A DNA stretch of 64,000 bases from an uncultured Roseobacter sp. (GCF_947493125.1 NZ_CANLQB010000001.1:558001-622000), one strand, 5' to 3'. Positions 26,875-36,754 are shown, counted from the first letter of the stretch. Notes: a model not told the origin generated them from the sequence alone. Made by a program: numbers and translations.

Positions 26875-27316
26875 TAAAATCTGAGGGCTAGGTGCGTTTT
26901 GCTGCCCGGCCCTCACATTCCCCATTGTGTTTTATTCCACAACAGCATTATTTAGAGAGATGATGGTGCGCATCACGCAATGCACAACCGTCGGATGAGA
27001 TTCGCTGCGATGGATGTTTGTGTGACCATTCACACCTCCGCCGCAGACCGATTGGGCCGGAGACGGCCGACGAACCGCTGACGTGACGAGGACCCCAAGG
27101 CCCGAACACACGCAGTATAGAATGGACGCGAGGCTTCAGGCCCCTGAACTCGTGTCGGAGAAGAACCGCGATGACGCGCGCCAATGCAGTGAGCAGTTCC
27201 GCCATGATCCCTTCGGGTCAGGCGCTGTGCGCGTCTCTGATCGCCCTGACAAGACACATCCCATACCTCGCCGATCCACCAGGGTTCGCGCGGTCATGGC
27301 TGTGCAAACTGGTAAT
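26875..27316 (+). promoter_or_regulatory. long rne leader region
   Basis: About 440 bases without a convincing gene precede rne. Two clean hairpins are visible: GTGTGA-CCAT-TCACAC (27020-27035) and GGCCG-GAGA-CGGCC (27055-27068), the latter capped by a GNRA-type loop. RNase E of enteric bacteria autoregulates through structures in a long 5' leader, so a similar role is plausible. Short frames in this stretch look spurious. Confidence 0.5.
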
Positions 27317-29896
27317 ATGGCTAAGAAAATGCTTATCGACGCCACCCACGCGGAGGAAACCCGCGTCGTGGTGGTGGACGGCAACAAGGTCGAGGAGTTC
27401 GACTTTGAATCCGAAAACCGCCGGCAGCTCGCCGGAAACATCTATCTTGCAAAGGTAACACGGGTCGAGCCGTCGCTGCAGGCGGCCTTTGTCGACTACG
27501 GCGGCAATCGCCACGGCTTCCTCGCGTTCTCGGAGATCCATCCGGATTACTATCAGATCCCGGTCGCGGACCGTCAGGCGCTGATGGAAGAAGAACGCGC
27601 CTATGCCGAAGCGCAGAAGGCCAAGGAAGACGAGGACGAAAAGCCCAAGCGCCGCTCGCGCAGTCGCAGCCGGTCCAAGGCCAAGGCGGAGACGGCGAGC
27701 CCGGATGACGCGGTGGCCACCAAGGAGATGGATGCGGACCAAATCGACGGGATGCAGACCATCGACCTCGATGACGAGGAAGGCTCGTCGCCGATGGAAC
27801 GGGTGGCGGAGACGCCAGTCGAAGAGCCCGACGATACCCCCGATGAGACCGCGGCAGAGGCTGTCGCTGATGGTGACGCGGAGGGTGCTGAGCACAGCGA
27901 TGGCGAGGAGGATGATGCGCCCAAGCGCAAATCCGACGCGTCGGCGAAGGACGACAGCATCGAATCCGTCGCCGATGATGATGATCAGGAAGATATCCGC
28001 CCGGCGCGCAAGCCGCGCCCGCGGCGCTACAAGATCCAGGAGGTCATCAAGGTCCGTCAGATCCTTCTGGTGCAGGTCGTCAAGGAAGAGCGCGGCAACA
28101 AGGGCGCCGCGCTGACCACTTACCTCAGCCTCGCGGGCCGCTATTGCGTGCTGATGCCGAACACCGCCCGGGGCGGTGGCATTTCGCGCAAGATCACCAA
28201 TGCCGCAGACCGCAAGAAGCTGAAGGAAATCGCCAATGAGATCGAGGTGCCGGATGGTGCCGGGCTCATCGTGCGCACGGCCGGCGCCAAGCGGACCAAG
28301 GCCGAGATCAAGCGCGACTATGAGTATCTGCAGCGGCTCTGGGAGCAGATCCGTGAGCTCACGCTGAAATCCATTGCGCCTGCGAAAATCTATGAGGAAG
28401 GCGATCTGATCAAACGCTCGATCCGCGATCTCTATAATCGCGATATCGACGAGGTGTTTGTCGAGGGCGAGCGAGGGTACCGCATCGCCAAGGACTTTAT
28501 GAAGATGATCATGCCGTCCCACGCCAAGAACGTGAAGCTCTATACCGAGAGCCTGCCGCTCTTTGCGCGCTATCAGGTGGAAAGCTATCTGGCGGGCATG
28601 TTCAATCCGACGGTTCAGCTGCCCTCGGGCGGCTATATCGTGATCGGGGTGACCGAGGCGCTGGTGGCCATCGACGTGAACTCCGGCCGCGCGACGAAGG
28701 AAGGCTCCATCGAGCAGACCGCGACCAAGACCAATCTGGAGGCTGCTGATGAGGTGGCGCGCCAGCTGCGTCTGCGCGACCTTGCCGGGTTGATCGTCAT
28801 TGACTTCATCGACATGGACGAGCGCAAGAACAACGCGGCGGTCGAGAAGCGCGTGAAGGAGAAGCTCAAGACCGACCGCGCGCGCATTCAGGTGGGGCGC
28901 ATCTCGGGCTTTGGCCTGATGGAGATGTCGCGCCAGCGTCTGCGTCCCGGCATGATCGAGGCGACGACGCAGCCGTGCCAGGCCTGCCACGGCACCGGGC
29001 TCATTCGCTCGGACGACAACCTGGCGCTGTCGATCCTGCGGCAGATCGAGGAGGAAGGCACGCGCAAGCGCTCGCGTGAGGTGCTGGTGCGTGCGCCGGT
29101 GGGCATCGCCAACTTCCTGATGAACCAAAAGCGCGAGCACATTGCGCAGATCGAAGGCCGCTATGGTCTCTCCGTCCGGATCGAAGGCGACCCGACGCTG
29201 GTCAGCCCGGATTTCGATCTGCAGAAGTTCAAGACGGCGACCCGTGTTGTGACCGCGGCGACGGATCAGGTGGTCTCGGTCGATACGTCGATCATGGATC
29301 AGGTCGATGCCGATGACGACAGCGAGACAGAGGCCGATGAGGCGCCGCAGGCCGATCAGGGGCGGCCAGATGAGGGGGATGGCGACGGCAAGCCCAAACG
29401 CCGCCGCCGTCGTCGGCGCCGCAGCCGCAACAAATCCAACGGAGCGGACACCCAGGGCAATGAAACGCAAGAGGCTCAGGAGGATGCGCCGGTGAAAAAC
29501 GGCGCCGATACTTCCGAGACCCCTGCAGAGGCTGAGGCCGAGGCGCCAGCAGACACAGAGGACGCCAAGCCGAAGCGACGGTCTCGCAAGTCCAAGGCCA
29601 AGGAAGAAGCCGAAGCGGTTGCGACGGAGGACGCCAAGACCAGCGAACCGGTGCCCGACGAGGTGGCCGAGAAACCGAAGCGCAAGCGCGCGAGCCGCGC
29701 CAAGAAACCGAAGGCTGAGGAGGCCTCTCCGGCGGTTGCAGAGCCAGCTGCGACAGAACCCGCCGCGGCGGAGCCAGAGGCGGCACCGCCGGAACCTGTT
29801 GCAGCGGACCCGGCGCCGGAGCCTGCTGCAGAGGCAGCACCCGAACCGGCACCATCCAAGCCGAAGCGCAAGGGATGGTGGTCGCTCGGCGGATAA
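27317..29896 (+). CDS. rne: ribonuclease E
   Basis: An 859-aa RNase E/G endonuclease, central to mRNA decay and rRNA/tRNA processing. The start MAKKMLIDATHAEETRVVVV matches the family; the frame extends upstream but without conservation. The S1 domain (VEPSLQAAFVDYGGNRHGFL) is split by a long acidic/basic insert (residues ~100-235) typical of alphaproteobacteria. The catalytic DNase I-like part holds VAIDVNSGR and VIDFIDMD, and the zinc-link is TQPCQACHGTGL. From residue ~660 a low-complexity scaffold of KRR and Ala/Glu/Pro-rich repeats follows, the expected degradosome-binding region. Confidence 0.97.
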   Translation: MAKKMLIDATHAEETRVVVVDGNKVEEFDFESENRRQLAGNIYLAKVTRVEPSLQAAFVDYGGNRHGFLAFSEIHPDYYQIPVADRQALMEEERAYAEAQKAKEDEDEKPKRRSRSRSRSKAKAETASPDDAVATKEMDADQIDGMQTIDLDDEEGSSPMERVAETPVEEPDDTPDETAAEAVADGDAEGAEHSDGEEDDAPKRKSDASAKDDSIESVADDDDQEDIRPARKPRPRRYKIQEVIKVRQILLVQVVKEERGNKGAALTTYLSLAGRYCVLMPNTARGGGISRKITNAADRKKLKEIANEIEVPDGAGLIVRTAGAKRTKAEIKRDYEYLQRLWEQIRELTLKSIAPAKIYEEGDLIKRSIRDLYNRDIDEVFVEGERGYRIAKDFMKMIMPSHAKNVKLYTESLPLFARYQVESYLAGMFNPTVQLPSGGYIVIGVTEALVAIDVNSGRATKEGSIEQTATKTNLEAADEVARQLRLRDLAGLIVIDFIDMDERKNNAAVEKRVKEKLKTDRARIQVGRISGFGLMEMSRQRLRPGMIEATTQPCQACHGTGLIRSDDNLALSILRQIEEEGTRKRSREVLVRAPVGIANFLMNQKREHIAQIEGRYGLSVRIEGDPTLVSPDFDLQKFKTATRVVTAATDQVVSVDTSIMDQVDADDDSETEADEAPQADQGRPDEGDGDGKPKRRRRRRRRSRNKSNGADTQGNETQEAQEDAPVKNGADTSETPAEAEAEAPADTEDAKPKRRSRKSKAKEEAEAVATEDAKTSEPVPDEVAEKPKRKRASRAKKPKAEEASPAVAEPAATEPAAAEPEAAPPEPVAADPAPEPAAEAAPEPAPSKPKRKGWWSLGG

Positions 29897-29915
29897 ATCG
29901 AAATCAGTTCCGCGG

Positions 29916-29942
29916 AAGGGCGTGCCGGGTGGCGCGCCCTTT
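29916..29942. terminator. bidirectional terminator between rne and tusA
   Basis: AAGGGCGTGCC-GGGT-GGCGCGCCCTT forms an 11-bp stem with one G-U type mismatch and a tetraloop. A-rich on one side and T-rich on the other, it suits termination of both convergent genes. Confidence 0.75.
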
Positions 29943-29948
29943 CAGCTT

Positions 29949-30179
29949 TCAGGTTTTGCGAATGACATAGACCTGTACAGGCCCCTCTATGTCTGATGAC
30001 ACAAGCTCGTGGCCTGCTTCTGCACAAAAATGAGGCACATCGACCACGGCAGCAGGATCGTCGGCGCGCATTGTCAGCGTCTCGCCGGCCTTGAGGGACA
30101 GCAGCCGCTTGCGGGCCTTCAGGACGGGCAGGGGGCAAAGCAGCCCGGTCGCATCGAGGTCTGTGGTCGTTTGGCTCAT
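29949..30179 (-). CDS. tusA: TusA-family sulfurtransferase
   Basis: A 76-aa SirA/TusA/YedF-like sulfur carrier. The active cysteine is in TGLLCPLPVLKARKRL near residue 17 (CPxP motif). The start at 30179 gives the normal length; the frame extends 12 codons upstream without conservation. It precedes ccdA in divergent orientation, a sulfur/redox neighbourhood. Confidence 0.92.
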   Translation of the reverse strand: MSQTTTDLDATGLLCPLPVLKARKRLLSLKAGETLTMRADDPAAVVDVPHFCAEAGHELVSSDIEGPVQVYVIRKT

Positions 30180-30271
30180 GCTCCCCACATAGGGGCGATG
30201 TTTCAACCTGTCCACAAGGTTGTGACTGTGCCCTGCGTGACCTCTTAACGCTTATCCGATAGGGGTGAGGC

Positions 30272-31024
30272 ATGTTTGGAATCGAAATCATCGACGCCAG
30301 CCTGCTGCCGGCCATGATGGTCGCGCTGCTGGCGGGGATCATCAGCTTTCTCAGCCCTTGCGTGCTGCCCATCGTACCGCCCTATCTCGCCTATATGAGC
30401 GGGGTCTCTATCGGGGAGATGAGTGGCGAGGCGGTGGCGCGTCGCCGTGCGATCATCTCGGCCCTGTTCTTTGTGCTGGGGCTGAGTACGGTCTTCATCA
30501 TCCTGGGCTTCACGGCCTCGGCCTTTGGGGCGTTTTTCCTGCAAAATCAGGTACTTTTCGCGCAGGTCTCAGGTGTCGTGGTGATCGTCTTCGGGCTGCA
30601 TTTCCTCGGCCTCTTTCGCATTCCGTTCCTCGATCAGGAGGCGCGGCTGGATGCGGGTGATCAGGGCGGATCGAGCTTCGGCGCCTACATCCTCGGCCTC
30701 GCCTTCGCGTTCGGCTGGACGCCCTGCATCGGCCCGCAGCTGGGTGCGATCCTGTCGCTTGCGGCCTCGGAGGCCTCGGTCAGCCGGGGCACGCTGCTGC
30801 TGGGGATCTATGCCGCCGGGCTCGGCATTCCATTCCTGTTGGCGGCCATGTTCATGACCCGCGCCGTGGGTCTGATGAACCGCCTCAAACGGCACATGAA
30901 GATGATCGAGCGCGTCATGGGCGGCTTGCTGATCTTCGTGGGTCTTGCCATGGTCACTGGCGCCTTCACCACCTTCTCCTACTGGCTGCTGGAGCAATTC
31001 CCGGCCTTGGCTTTGCTGGGCTGA
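30272..31024 (+). CDS. ccdA: cytochrome c biogenesis protein CcdA
   Basis: A 250-aa six-helix inner-membrane thiol-disulfide reductase that carries electrons from thioredoxin to periplasmic partners for cytochrome c maturation. The paired redox cysteines are in SFLSPCVLPIVPPYLAYMSG (TM1) and FGWTPCIGPQLGAIL (TM4). The ATG follows GGGGTGAGG. Length matches the short CcdA form rather than DsbD. Confidence 0.95.
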   Translation: MFGIEIIDASLLPAMMVALLAGIISFLSPCVLPIVPPYLAYMSGVSIGEMSGEAVARRRAIISALFFVLGLSTVFIILGFTASAFGAFFLQNQVLFAQVSGVVVIVFGLHFLGLFRIPFLDQEARLDAGDQGGSSFGAYILGLAFAFGWTPCIGPQLGAILSLAASEASVSRGTLLLGIYAAGLGIPFLLAAMFMTRAVGLMNRLKRHMKMIERVMGGLLIFVGLAMVTGAFTTFSYWLLEQFPALALLG

Positions 31025-31080
31025 TCCCCTTAAGGTAGAGCGGACCCCTGCGATGCTGCCGGGATGAGTAAGGTCTGGCC

Positions 31081-32316
31081 ATGGGCAGCACGTCTGCGAC
31101 ACAGGTGAAGCGCCGCAGGGTGTTCTATATTCCGGGGTATGATCCGTTCCCGGCACGTCGCTATCGGGAGCTTTATCGCAAGGAAGGTGCCGCGCAGGCG
31201 GCGATTTCAGGCTATCAGCTGGACATGCTGGGCAGCGCCGCGGGAGAGCGGTTTGGCTGGCGTGTGCGCGGTGATATAGATGAGCAGAGCACCGAGGCGG
31301 AGATCGAGGTGCTGGTCTGGTCCGATATCGTGCAGCAGAGTTTTCATGCCTCCATCACGCGGACCTATCTGGCCATGCTGCGCACCGCATGGATTTACAT
31401 ATCGACCGGTGCGCTGTGGCGGTTGATGCAGCTGCGCAAAGGGCCGGTGATTGCCGCGCTTTATCCGGTGGTGATGCTGACCTGGCAGTTTGTGTTTGCC
31501 GTGGCGCTGGGATGGGGTGTGGGACGGATCGTTCAGGTCGTCCTGGCGATGACGCCCATGGGCCCCGGGTTTCAGATCGTCCTGGCGGCGGTGGTCGCAG
31601 CCCTCGCCTTTGGCGGGTGCCTGCGCGTGTTCCAGATGATCGACGGGAAGGTCTATGCCTACTACCTGATGCATGATTTCGCGCACAGCGCCTCACGGCG
31701 CGGAGCCTATCCGGCGGAGATTCACGCGCGATTGCAGCACTTTGGCACCGCAATCGAGGCCGCATTGGCCGAGGAGGTGGATGAGGTGCTGGTCGTCGGG
31801 CACTCGTCGGGCGCGCATCTGGCGGTGACGGTGCTCGCCGATCTGCTGCGGCGGGGGGCCGTGTCCGGGGACGGGCCGGCGCTTGGCTTTTTGTCACTGG
31901 GCCATGTGGTGCCGATGATCTCCTTCCTGCCTGACGCCGGGGACATGCGCCGTGATCTGCGATTTCTCTCGACACAAGTGACCATCCCTTGGGTTGACGT
32001 GACCGCCCCCGGCGATGGCTGCTCTTTCGCGCTCTGTGATCCGGTTGCGGTCTCTGGACAAGAGACGCCTGAGAAGCGTTGGCCGCTGGTGTTCTCGGCG
32101 GCTTTTACCCAAAGCCTCAGTCCGGCGCGGTGGCAGGCGTTGCGTTGGCGCTTTTTTCGGCTTCATTTCCAATACTTATGTGCCTTTGATCGACCCAAGG
32201 ACTATGACTATTTCCAGATCACCGCGGGGCCCTTGACGCTCGGTGCGCGCTACGCTGGGCGCGCGGCCTCGGCCTCGCGGATCACCCGGGCGGTCAGCAA
32301 GTATACGTCGATCTGA
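31081..32316 (+). CDS. membrane-anchored alpha/beta-hydrolase-like protein
   Basis: A 411-aa protein of unknown function. The N-terminus RRRVFYIPGYDPFPARRYREL resembles a hydrolase first strand and loop. Two TM helices lie near residues 123-145 and 157-180. The nucleophile elbow VLVVGHSSGAHLAVTVLADL is near residues 236-255, giving a candidate serine (~S241). The C-terminus FRLHFQYLCAFDRPKDYDYF is hydrophobic and basic. It overlaps the P450 gene by one base (TGATG), so the two are translationally coupled and likely work on one lipophilic substrate. Confidence 0.8.
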   Translation: MGSTSATQVKRRRVFYIPGYDPFPARRYRELYRKEGAAQAAISGYQLDMLGSAAGERFGWRVRGDIDEQSTEAEIEVLVWSDIVQQSFHASITRTYLAMLRTAWIYISTGALWRLMQLRKGPVIAALYPVVMLTWQFVFAVALGWGVGRIVQVVLAMTPMGPGFQIVLAAVVAALAFGGCLRVFQMIDGKVYAYYLMHDFAHSASRRGAYPAEIHARLQHFGTAIEAALAEEVDEVLVVGHSSGAHLAVTVLADLLRRGAVSGDGPALGFLSLGHVVPMISFLPDAGDMRRDLRFLSTQVTIPWVDVTAPGDGCSFALCDPVAVSGQETPEKRWPLVFSAAFTQSLSPARWQALRWRFFRLHFQYLCAFDRPKDYDYFQITAGPLTLGARYAGRAASASRITRAVSKYTSI

Positions 32317-33668
32317 TGATCCAGCCGCCGAAACCGAAGGCCCGCGCCGACAAGGTAAGCCTCTGGCAGTACATGCGGCTCTTTCGGCGCGATATTCTCT
32401 CGGCCCAGCCCGAGCGCCTCTATCGCGCGTGGATGGCCGAGTTTCGCACGCCGTTTTTTCGCAGCTATATGGTCAACGACGCGGAGGTGATCCGTGCCGT
32501 GCTGAAGGAGCGGCCACAGGCCTTTCCCAAGTCGGGCCGCGTGGGGTCGGGCCTGCGCCCGCTCTTGGGCAATTCGGTCTTCCTGACCAATGGCGCGACA
32601 TGGGAGCGGCAGCGGCGCATCATCGACCCGGCCTTTGAGGGCGGGCGGCTGCGCGAGACCTTCCCGTCGATCTGCCGGGCGGCGCAGGATGCGGCGGCGC
32701 GCTTTGCCGGACATGCGGGGCGGGAGATCGACATCGAGCCCGAGACGAGCCATGCGGCGGCGGATGTGATCTTTCGCACGCTGTTTTCCATTCCCATTGA
32801 TCACGCGGTGGCCCGCGATGTGTTCGAGGCCTTCCAGACCTACCAGCGCAGCCAGCCGATCCTGAACCTTGCCGCCTTCGTGCCCGTGCCATCCTGGGTG
32901 CCGCGTGGCTACCGGCGCGAGACGCGGGCGAGTGCGCGCCGGATCCGGCGGCTGATCCACCAGTTGACGGTGAACCGGCAGGCCGAGATTGATGCGGGCA
33001 GCGCCCCGCAGGATCTCGCCACAAAGATCATGACCACGCCGGACCCGAAGACGGGCGAGCGCTTCGATGTGGAGGAGATGGTCGACCAGGTGGCGATTTT
33101 CTTCCTCGCCGGGCATGAGACGAGCGCCTCGGCGCTGGCCTGGGCGCTTTATCTGCTGGCGCTGTTTCCCGACTGGCAGGATAGGGTGGCGGAAGAGGCG
33201 CACGGCGCTGATCTTGCTGACTTTTCGCAGATGTCAAAGCTGAAGATCACGCGCGATGTCTTTCGCGAGACGCTGCGGCTCTACCCGCCGGTGCCGATGA
33301 TGGTGCGCGAGACGACGCAAGCAGAGACCTTCCGCAAACGCGCGATCAGACCGGGCGCGCAGGTGGTGATCAGCCAGTGGCATCTGCACCGGCAGAACCG
33401 CATGTGGGAGCGCCCGGATGACTTCGACCCGACCCGCTGGGAGACGGAGAATGGGCAGGCTTGCGCGCGCGACGCCTATCTGCCCTTCAGCGCGGGCCCG
33501 AGGGTCTGCCCCGGGGCCGGCTTCGCGATGATCGAAGGGGTGATGATGCTCGCCTCTATCCTGCGCGATCTGAGGGTGGTGCTGGGCAGCGCGCCGCCAC
33601 CGGTCCCGGTGGCGCATCTGACCGTGCGGTCGCAGAGCGGCATCGCCCTGCGCATTGTCCGGCGCTAA
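32316..33668 (+). CDS. cytochrome P450
   Basis: A 450-aa soluble P450 monooxygenase. The I-helix oxygen-activation motif is FFLAGHETSASALAWALYLL (residues ~263-282), the K-helix ExxR is RETLRLYPP, and the heme-binding loop is PFSAGPRVCPGAGFAM with the thiolate at about Cys398. It is closest in style to CYP4/CYP102-like fatty-acid hydroxylases (AGHETT-type, RVCPGAGFA). No ferredoxin or reductase gene is adjacent. Substrate unknown; a lipid is likely because of the coupled membrane hydrolase. Confidence 0.93.
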   Translation: MIQPPKPKARADKVSLWQYMRLFRRDILSAQPERLYRAWMAEFRTPFFRSYMVNDAEVIRAVLKERPQAFPKSGRVGSGLRPLLGNSVFLTNGATWERQRRIIDPAFEGGRLRETFPSICRAAQDAAARFAGHAGREIDIEPETSHAAADVIFRTLFSIPIDHAVARDVFEAFQTYQRSQPILNLAAFVPVPSWVPRGYRRETRASARRIRRLIHQLTVNRQAEIDAGSAPQDLATKIMTTPDPKTGERFDVEEMVDQVAIFFLAGHETSASALAWALYLLALFPDWQDRVAEEAHGADLADFSQMSKLKITRDVFRETLRLYPPVPMMVRETTQAETFRKRAIRPGAQVVISQWHLHRQNRMWERPDDFDPTRWETENGQACARDAYLPFSAGPRVCPGAGFAMIEGVMMLASILRDLRVVLGSAPPPVPVAHLTVRSQSGIALRIVRR

Positions 33669-33737
33669 CATGTACCATCCCGCGCGCGTCTGTTTTATGG
33701 AGAGGCCAAGGGGCGAAATCAGAAGGAATTTTCGATC

Positions 33738-34628
33738 ATGTCAGACCAAAACGTGATGCGCGAGCAGATGAAATCCGGCGCAGGGTTTATCGCCGCCCTT
33801 GATCAATCGGGTGGCTCGACGCCCAAGGCGCTGAGCCTCTATGGCGTTGAGCCTTCGGATTATTCGGGCGACGAAGAGATGTTCCGCGCGATGCATGACA
33901 TGCGCGCGCGGATCATTCTCGCGGATGATTTCACCAAGGACAAAGTGATCGGCGCGATTCTTTTCGAACGGACGATGCATGATACCATCAATGACACCCC
34001 CGTTGCCGAATTGCTCTGGTCAGAGCGCGGTGTGGTGCCGTTTCTGAAGATCGACAAGGGGCTGGAAGAGCAGGCAGACGGCGTGCAGCTGCTCAAGCCG
34101 ATGCCGGGGCTTGAGGAGACGCTGCAGGTGGCGAAGTCCAAGGGGGTCTTTGGCACCAAGGAGCGCTCGGTCATCCATGAGGCCAATGAGACGGGTATCG
34201 CGGACAACGTGGCGCAGCAGTTTGAGGTGGCGCGTACGGTGATTGCCGCCGGTCTGGTGCCGATCCTGGAGCCGGAGGTGAACATCCATTCGGAGACCAA
34301 GGGTGAGGCCGAGGTTCTGCTGGAGGCCGAGATCGCCAAGCATCTGGACACGCTGGACGAGGGCGTGGATGTGATGCTGAAGCTGACGCTGCCGGATGAA
34401 CCTTGGCGCTATGACAAGCTGGCGGCCCATCCGCGGGTGCTGCGCGTGGTGGCGCTGTCGGGCGGGTATTCAACCGATGAGGCCTGCTACAGGCTCACGC
34501 AGGCGACCAGCATGATCGCGAGCTTCAGCCGGGCGCTGACCGAGGGGCTGAACGTGAAGATGTCGGACGCGGAGTTCAACGCAGCCCTTGGCAGCAACAT
34601 CGACAAGATTTACCGCGCGTCGATCTAG
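33738..34628 (+). CDS. fructose-bisphosphate aldolase class I
   Basis: A 296-aa Schiff-base aldolase that cleaves fructose-1,6-bisphosphate. The N-terminus GAGFIAALDQSGGSTPKAL and the segments RIILADDFTKDKVIGAILFE, GVVPFLKIDKGL, PILEPEVNIHSETK and DVMLKLTLPDEPWRYD are diagnostic for the bacterial class I family. Lysines of FLKID and MLKLT are the active-site candidates. It stands alone as a glycolytic gene. Confidence 0.96.
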   Translation: MSDQNVMREQMKSGAGFIAALDQSGGSTPKALSLYGVEPSDYSGDEEMFRAMHDMRARIILADDFTKDKVIGAILFERTMHDTINDTPVAELLWSERGVVPFLKIDKGLEEQADGVQLLKPMPGLEETLQVAKSKGVFGTKERSVIHEANETGIADNVAQQFEVARTVIAAGLVPILEPEVNIHSETKGEAEVLLEAEIAKHLDTLDEGVDVMLKLTLPDEPWRYDKLAAHPRVLRVVALSGGYSTDEACYRLTQATSMIASFSRALTEGLNVKMSDAEFNAALGSNIDKIYRASI

Positions 34629-34709
34629 GACCCTGGTGGGGGGACGCGTCCTCACCCCCATTGAGGGGGGTCGGACGCGGCCCGGCGTTCCGCCGGGCGG
34701 GGCCCCAGG
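34629..34709. terminator. GC-rich hairpin region between convergent genes
   Basis: CCCGGCG-TTC-CGCCGGG (34681-34697) is a perfect stem, and flanking runs (GACCCTGG and CCCAGGTC) can pair around it. It fills the gap between the aldolase and RHH genes. Confidence 0.5.
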
Positions 34710-34958
34710 TCAGGTGGTCTTTTTAGGGGCGTTCGTGGTGATTTGTGCCTGCAGGTCTCGCAGCACGTAGACCCGGATCGCAGAGGCCAGGCCCATACCG
34801 GTGCCGCGCGCGACGTCAATTTCGGCCACGAGCGCGTTGATCGGCTTGTCCTGTCGCGCGGCGATGGCGCGCAGGGCCTGCCAGAAGTCCTCTTCCAGTG
34901 AGATCGACGTGCGGTGCCCTTTCAGCGTCACCGAATGCTTCGCCGGGCGCCCGTTCAT
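34710..34958 (-). CDS. ribbon-helix-helix domain protein
   Basis: An 82-aa protein. TSISLEEDFWQALRAIAARQ followed by DKPINALVAEI matches the RHH_4 (DUF) family, often mislabelled arylsulfate sulfotransferase. It could be a small DNA-binding regulator. It starts within the stop of the DUF4169 gene (ATGA) and lies downstream of fumC, a gene order repeated in Rhodobacterales. Confidence 0.88.
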   Translation of the reverse strand: MNGRPAKHSVTLKGHRTSISLEEDFWQALRAIAARQDKPINALVAEIDVARGTGMGLASAIRVYVLRDLQAQITTNAPKKTT

Positions 34959-35131
34959 GTCTCGCGCTTGTGACCGTCGAGATCGCGGGTCGCCTTCGCG
35001 GCCTGCGCCTTGTTTGCCTCTTTCTCGGCCTTGGTCCGGCCGAAGCGCACCGTGTTCTCATCAGCCTGCGCCTTTTTGGCGGCCTTGGCCCGCGCCTTGC
35101 GGTGCTTGTTGAGATTGATCGGGGCGCTCAT
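34955..35131 (-). CDS. DUF4169 family small protein
   Basis: A 58-aa, highly charged protein: MSAPINLNKHRKARAKAAKK at the start, then ADENTVRFGRTKAEKEANK. This lysine/arginine/alanine-rich form matches DUF4169. It is four bases downstream of the fumC stop and overlaps the RHH gene, so fumC-DUF4169-RHH appears to be one transcript. Function unknown; its charge suggests RNA or ribosome contact. Confidence 0.88.
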   Translation of the reverse strand: MSAPINLNKHRKARAKAAKKAQADENTVRFGRTKAEKEANKAQAAKATRDLDGHKRET

Positions 35132-35135
35132 TGGA

Positions 35136-36527
35136 TCATTTCGGGCCGACCATGTTTTCGGGTCGCACCACCTCGTTGAAGCGCTCCTCGGTCACGAAGC
35201 CAAGGTTCACGGCTTCTTCGATCAGCGTGGTGCCGTTCTTGTGGGCGGTCTTGGCAACTTTCGTGGCGTTGTCATAGCCGATCTCGGGGGCCAGTGCGGT
35301 GACCAGCATCAGGCTTTCGCGCATCAGCTTTTCGATCCGGTCTGCATCGGCCTCGAGACCCACCACCAGATTGTCGGTGAAGGCCGAGGCTGCGTCACCC
35401 AGCAGCTGCATCGACTGGAGCACATTGTACGCCATCATCGGCTTGTAGACGTTGAGCTCGAAGTGGCCTTGCGAGCCCGCAAACCCCACGGCGGCATCGT
35501 TGCCGAAGACGTGGGCACAGACCTGGGTCAGCGCTTCGCATTGCGTGGGGTTCACCTTGCCCGGCATGATCGAGGAGCCGGGCTCGTTCTCGGGCAACAC
35601 CAGCTCACCCAACCCGCAGCGGGGACCGGAGCCGAGAAGGCGGATGTCATTGGCGATCTTGAAGAGGCTGGCGGCGACGGTTTTCAAAGCGCCGGACATC
35701 TCGACCATGGCGTCATGGGCGGCGAGCGCTTCGAACTTGTTGGGCGCGGTGACGAAGGGCAGGCCGGTGATCTCGGCCATGTTCTTCGCGACCATCACAT
35801 CCCAGCCTTTCGGCGTGTTGAGCCCGGTGCCGACGGCGGTGCCCCCCTGCGCCAGCTCATAGATCCGCCCCAACGCGTCCTTGACGCGCTGAATGCCCAT
35901 GGCGACCTGATGGGTGTAGCCCGAGAACTCCTGGCTCAGCGTCAAGGGTGTGGCGTCCTGGGTATGGGTGCGCCCGATCTTGATGATACCCTCGAATTCC
36001 TCGACCTTGGCCTGGAGCGCGCCGCGCAGCTTCTCCAGCCCCGGCAGCAGCACATCGCGCGCCATCATGGCGGTCGCGATATGCATGGCCGTGGGGAAGG
36101 TGTCGTTCGACGATTGCCCCATGTTGCAGTGATCGTTCGGATGCACCGGGTCCTTGGAACCGATCTCGCCCCCCAGGATTTCGATGGCGCGGTTGGCGAT
36201 GACCTCATTGGCGTTCATGTTCGACTGCGTGCCTGAGCCGGTCTGCCAGACCACCAGCGGGAAGTTATCGTCAAACTTGCCCGCAACAACCTCGGAGGCC
36301 GCCTGCACGATGGCATTGCCGCGCTCCGCATCGAGCTTGCCCAACTCCAGGTTGGCCTGCGCACAGGCCTGTTTGATGACGCCAAGCGCCCGCACGACCG
36401 CGACAGGCTGTTTCTCCCAGCCGATGGGGAAGTTCATGATCGAGCGTTGCGTCTGCGCGCCCCAGTACTTGTCGGACGGCACCTCGAGAGGGCCAAAGCT
36501 GTCGGTTTCCGTGCGGGTCTGCGCCAT
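35136..36527 (-). CDS. fumC: class II fumarate hydratase
   Basis: A 463-aa oxygen-stable fumarase of the TCA cycle. The signature is [15 protein letters not shown] near residues 318-332; other hallmarks are [17 protein letters not shown] and [20 protein letters not shown] (in parts), with the catalytic His of the latter. The ATG at 36527 starts the conserved [17 protein letters not shown]; longer frames are not conserved. It leads the fumC-DUF4169-RHH operon. Confidence 0.97.
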   Translation of the reverse strand: MAQTRTETDSFGPLEVPSDKYWGAQTQRSIMNFPIGWEKQPVAVVRALGVIKQACAQANLELGKLDAERGNAIVQAASEVVAGKFDDNFPLVVWQTGSGTQSNMNANEVIANRAIEILGGEIGSKDPVHPNDHCNMGQSSNDTFPTAMHIATAMMARDVLLPGLEKLRGALQAKVEEFEGIIKIGRTHTQDATPLTLSQEFSGYTHQVAMGIQRVKDALGRIYELAQGGTAVGTGLNTPKGWDVMVAKNMAEITGLPFVTAPNKFEALAAHDAMVEMSGALKTVAASLFKIANDIRLLGSGPRCGLGELVLPENEPGSSIMPGKVNPTQCEALTQVCAHVFGNDAAVGFAGSQGHFELNVYKPMMAYNVLQSMQLLGDAASAFTDNLVVGLEADADRIEKLMRESLMLVTALAPEIGYDNATKVAKTAHKNGTTLIEEAVNLGFVTEERFNEVVRPENMVGPK

Positions 36528-36754
36528 GATCTCTTCCCTGAAATTGCGGTATCTGCGGTGTAGCCTTGCCAGCCCAGCGGTGCAACGGGCAGATCGTCGG
36601 AGCCTCTTTGCGGGCACAATAATTCGTGATCGCTGCCCTCTGCCGCGTCAGGTGCGGGCCGTTGAATGGGCGCGCGGAAATGCTATCTTTGAGTGTAGGG
36701 AGGAGCGCGGTCGGCCGCGTGCTCCGTCAGTGCGATGACAGAAGGACCGTCTGG

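Noticed and set aside
27218-29470. A 750-codon open frame antisense to rne
   Set aside because: It is the mirror of RNase E coding sequence in a GC-rich genome, with no family resemblance and no ribosome binding site.
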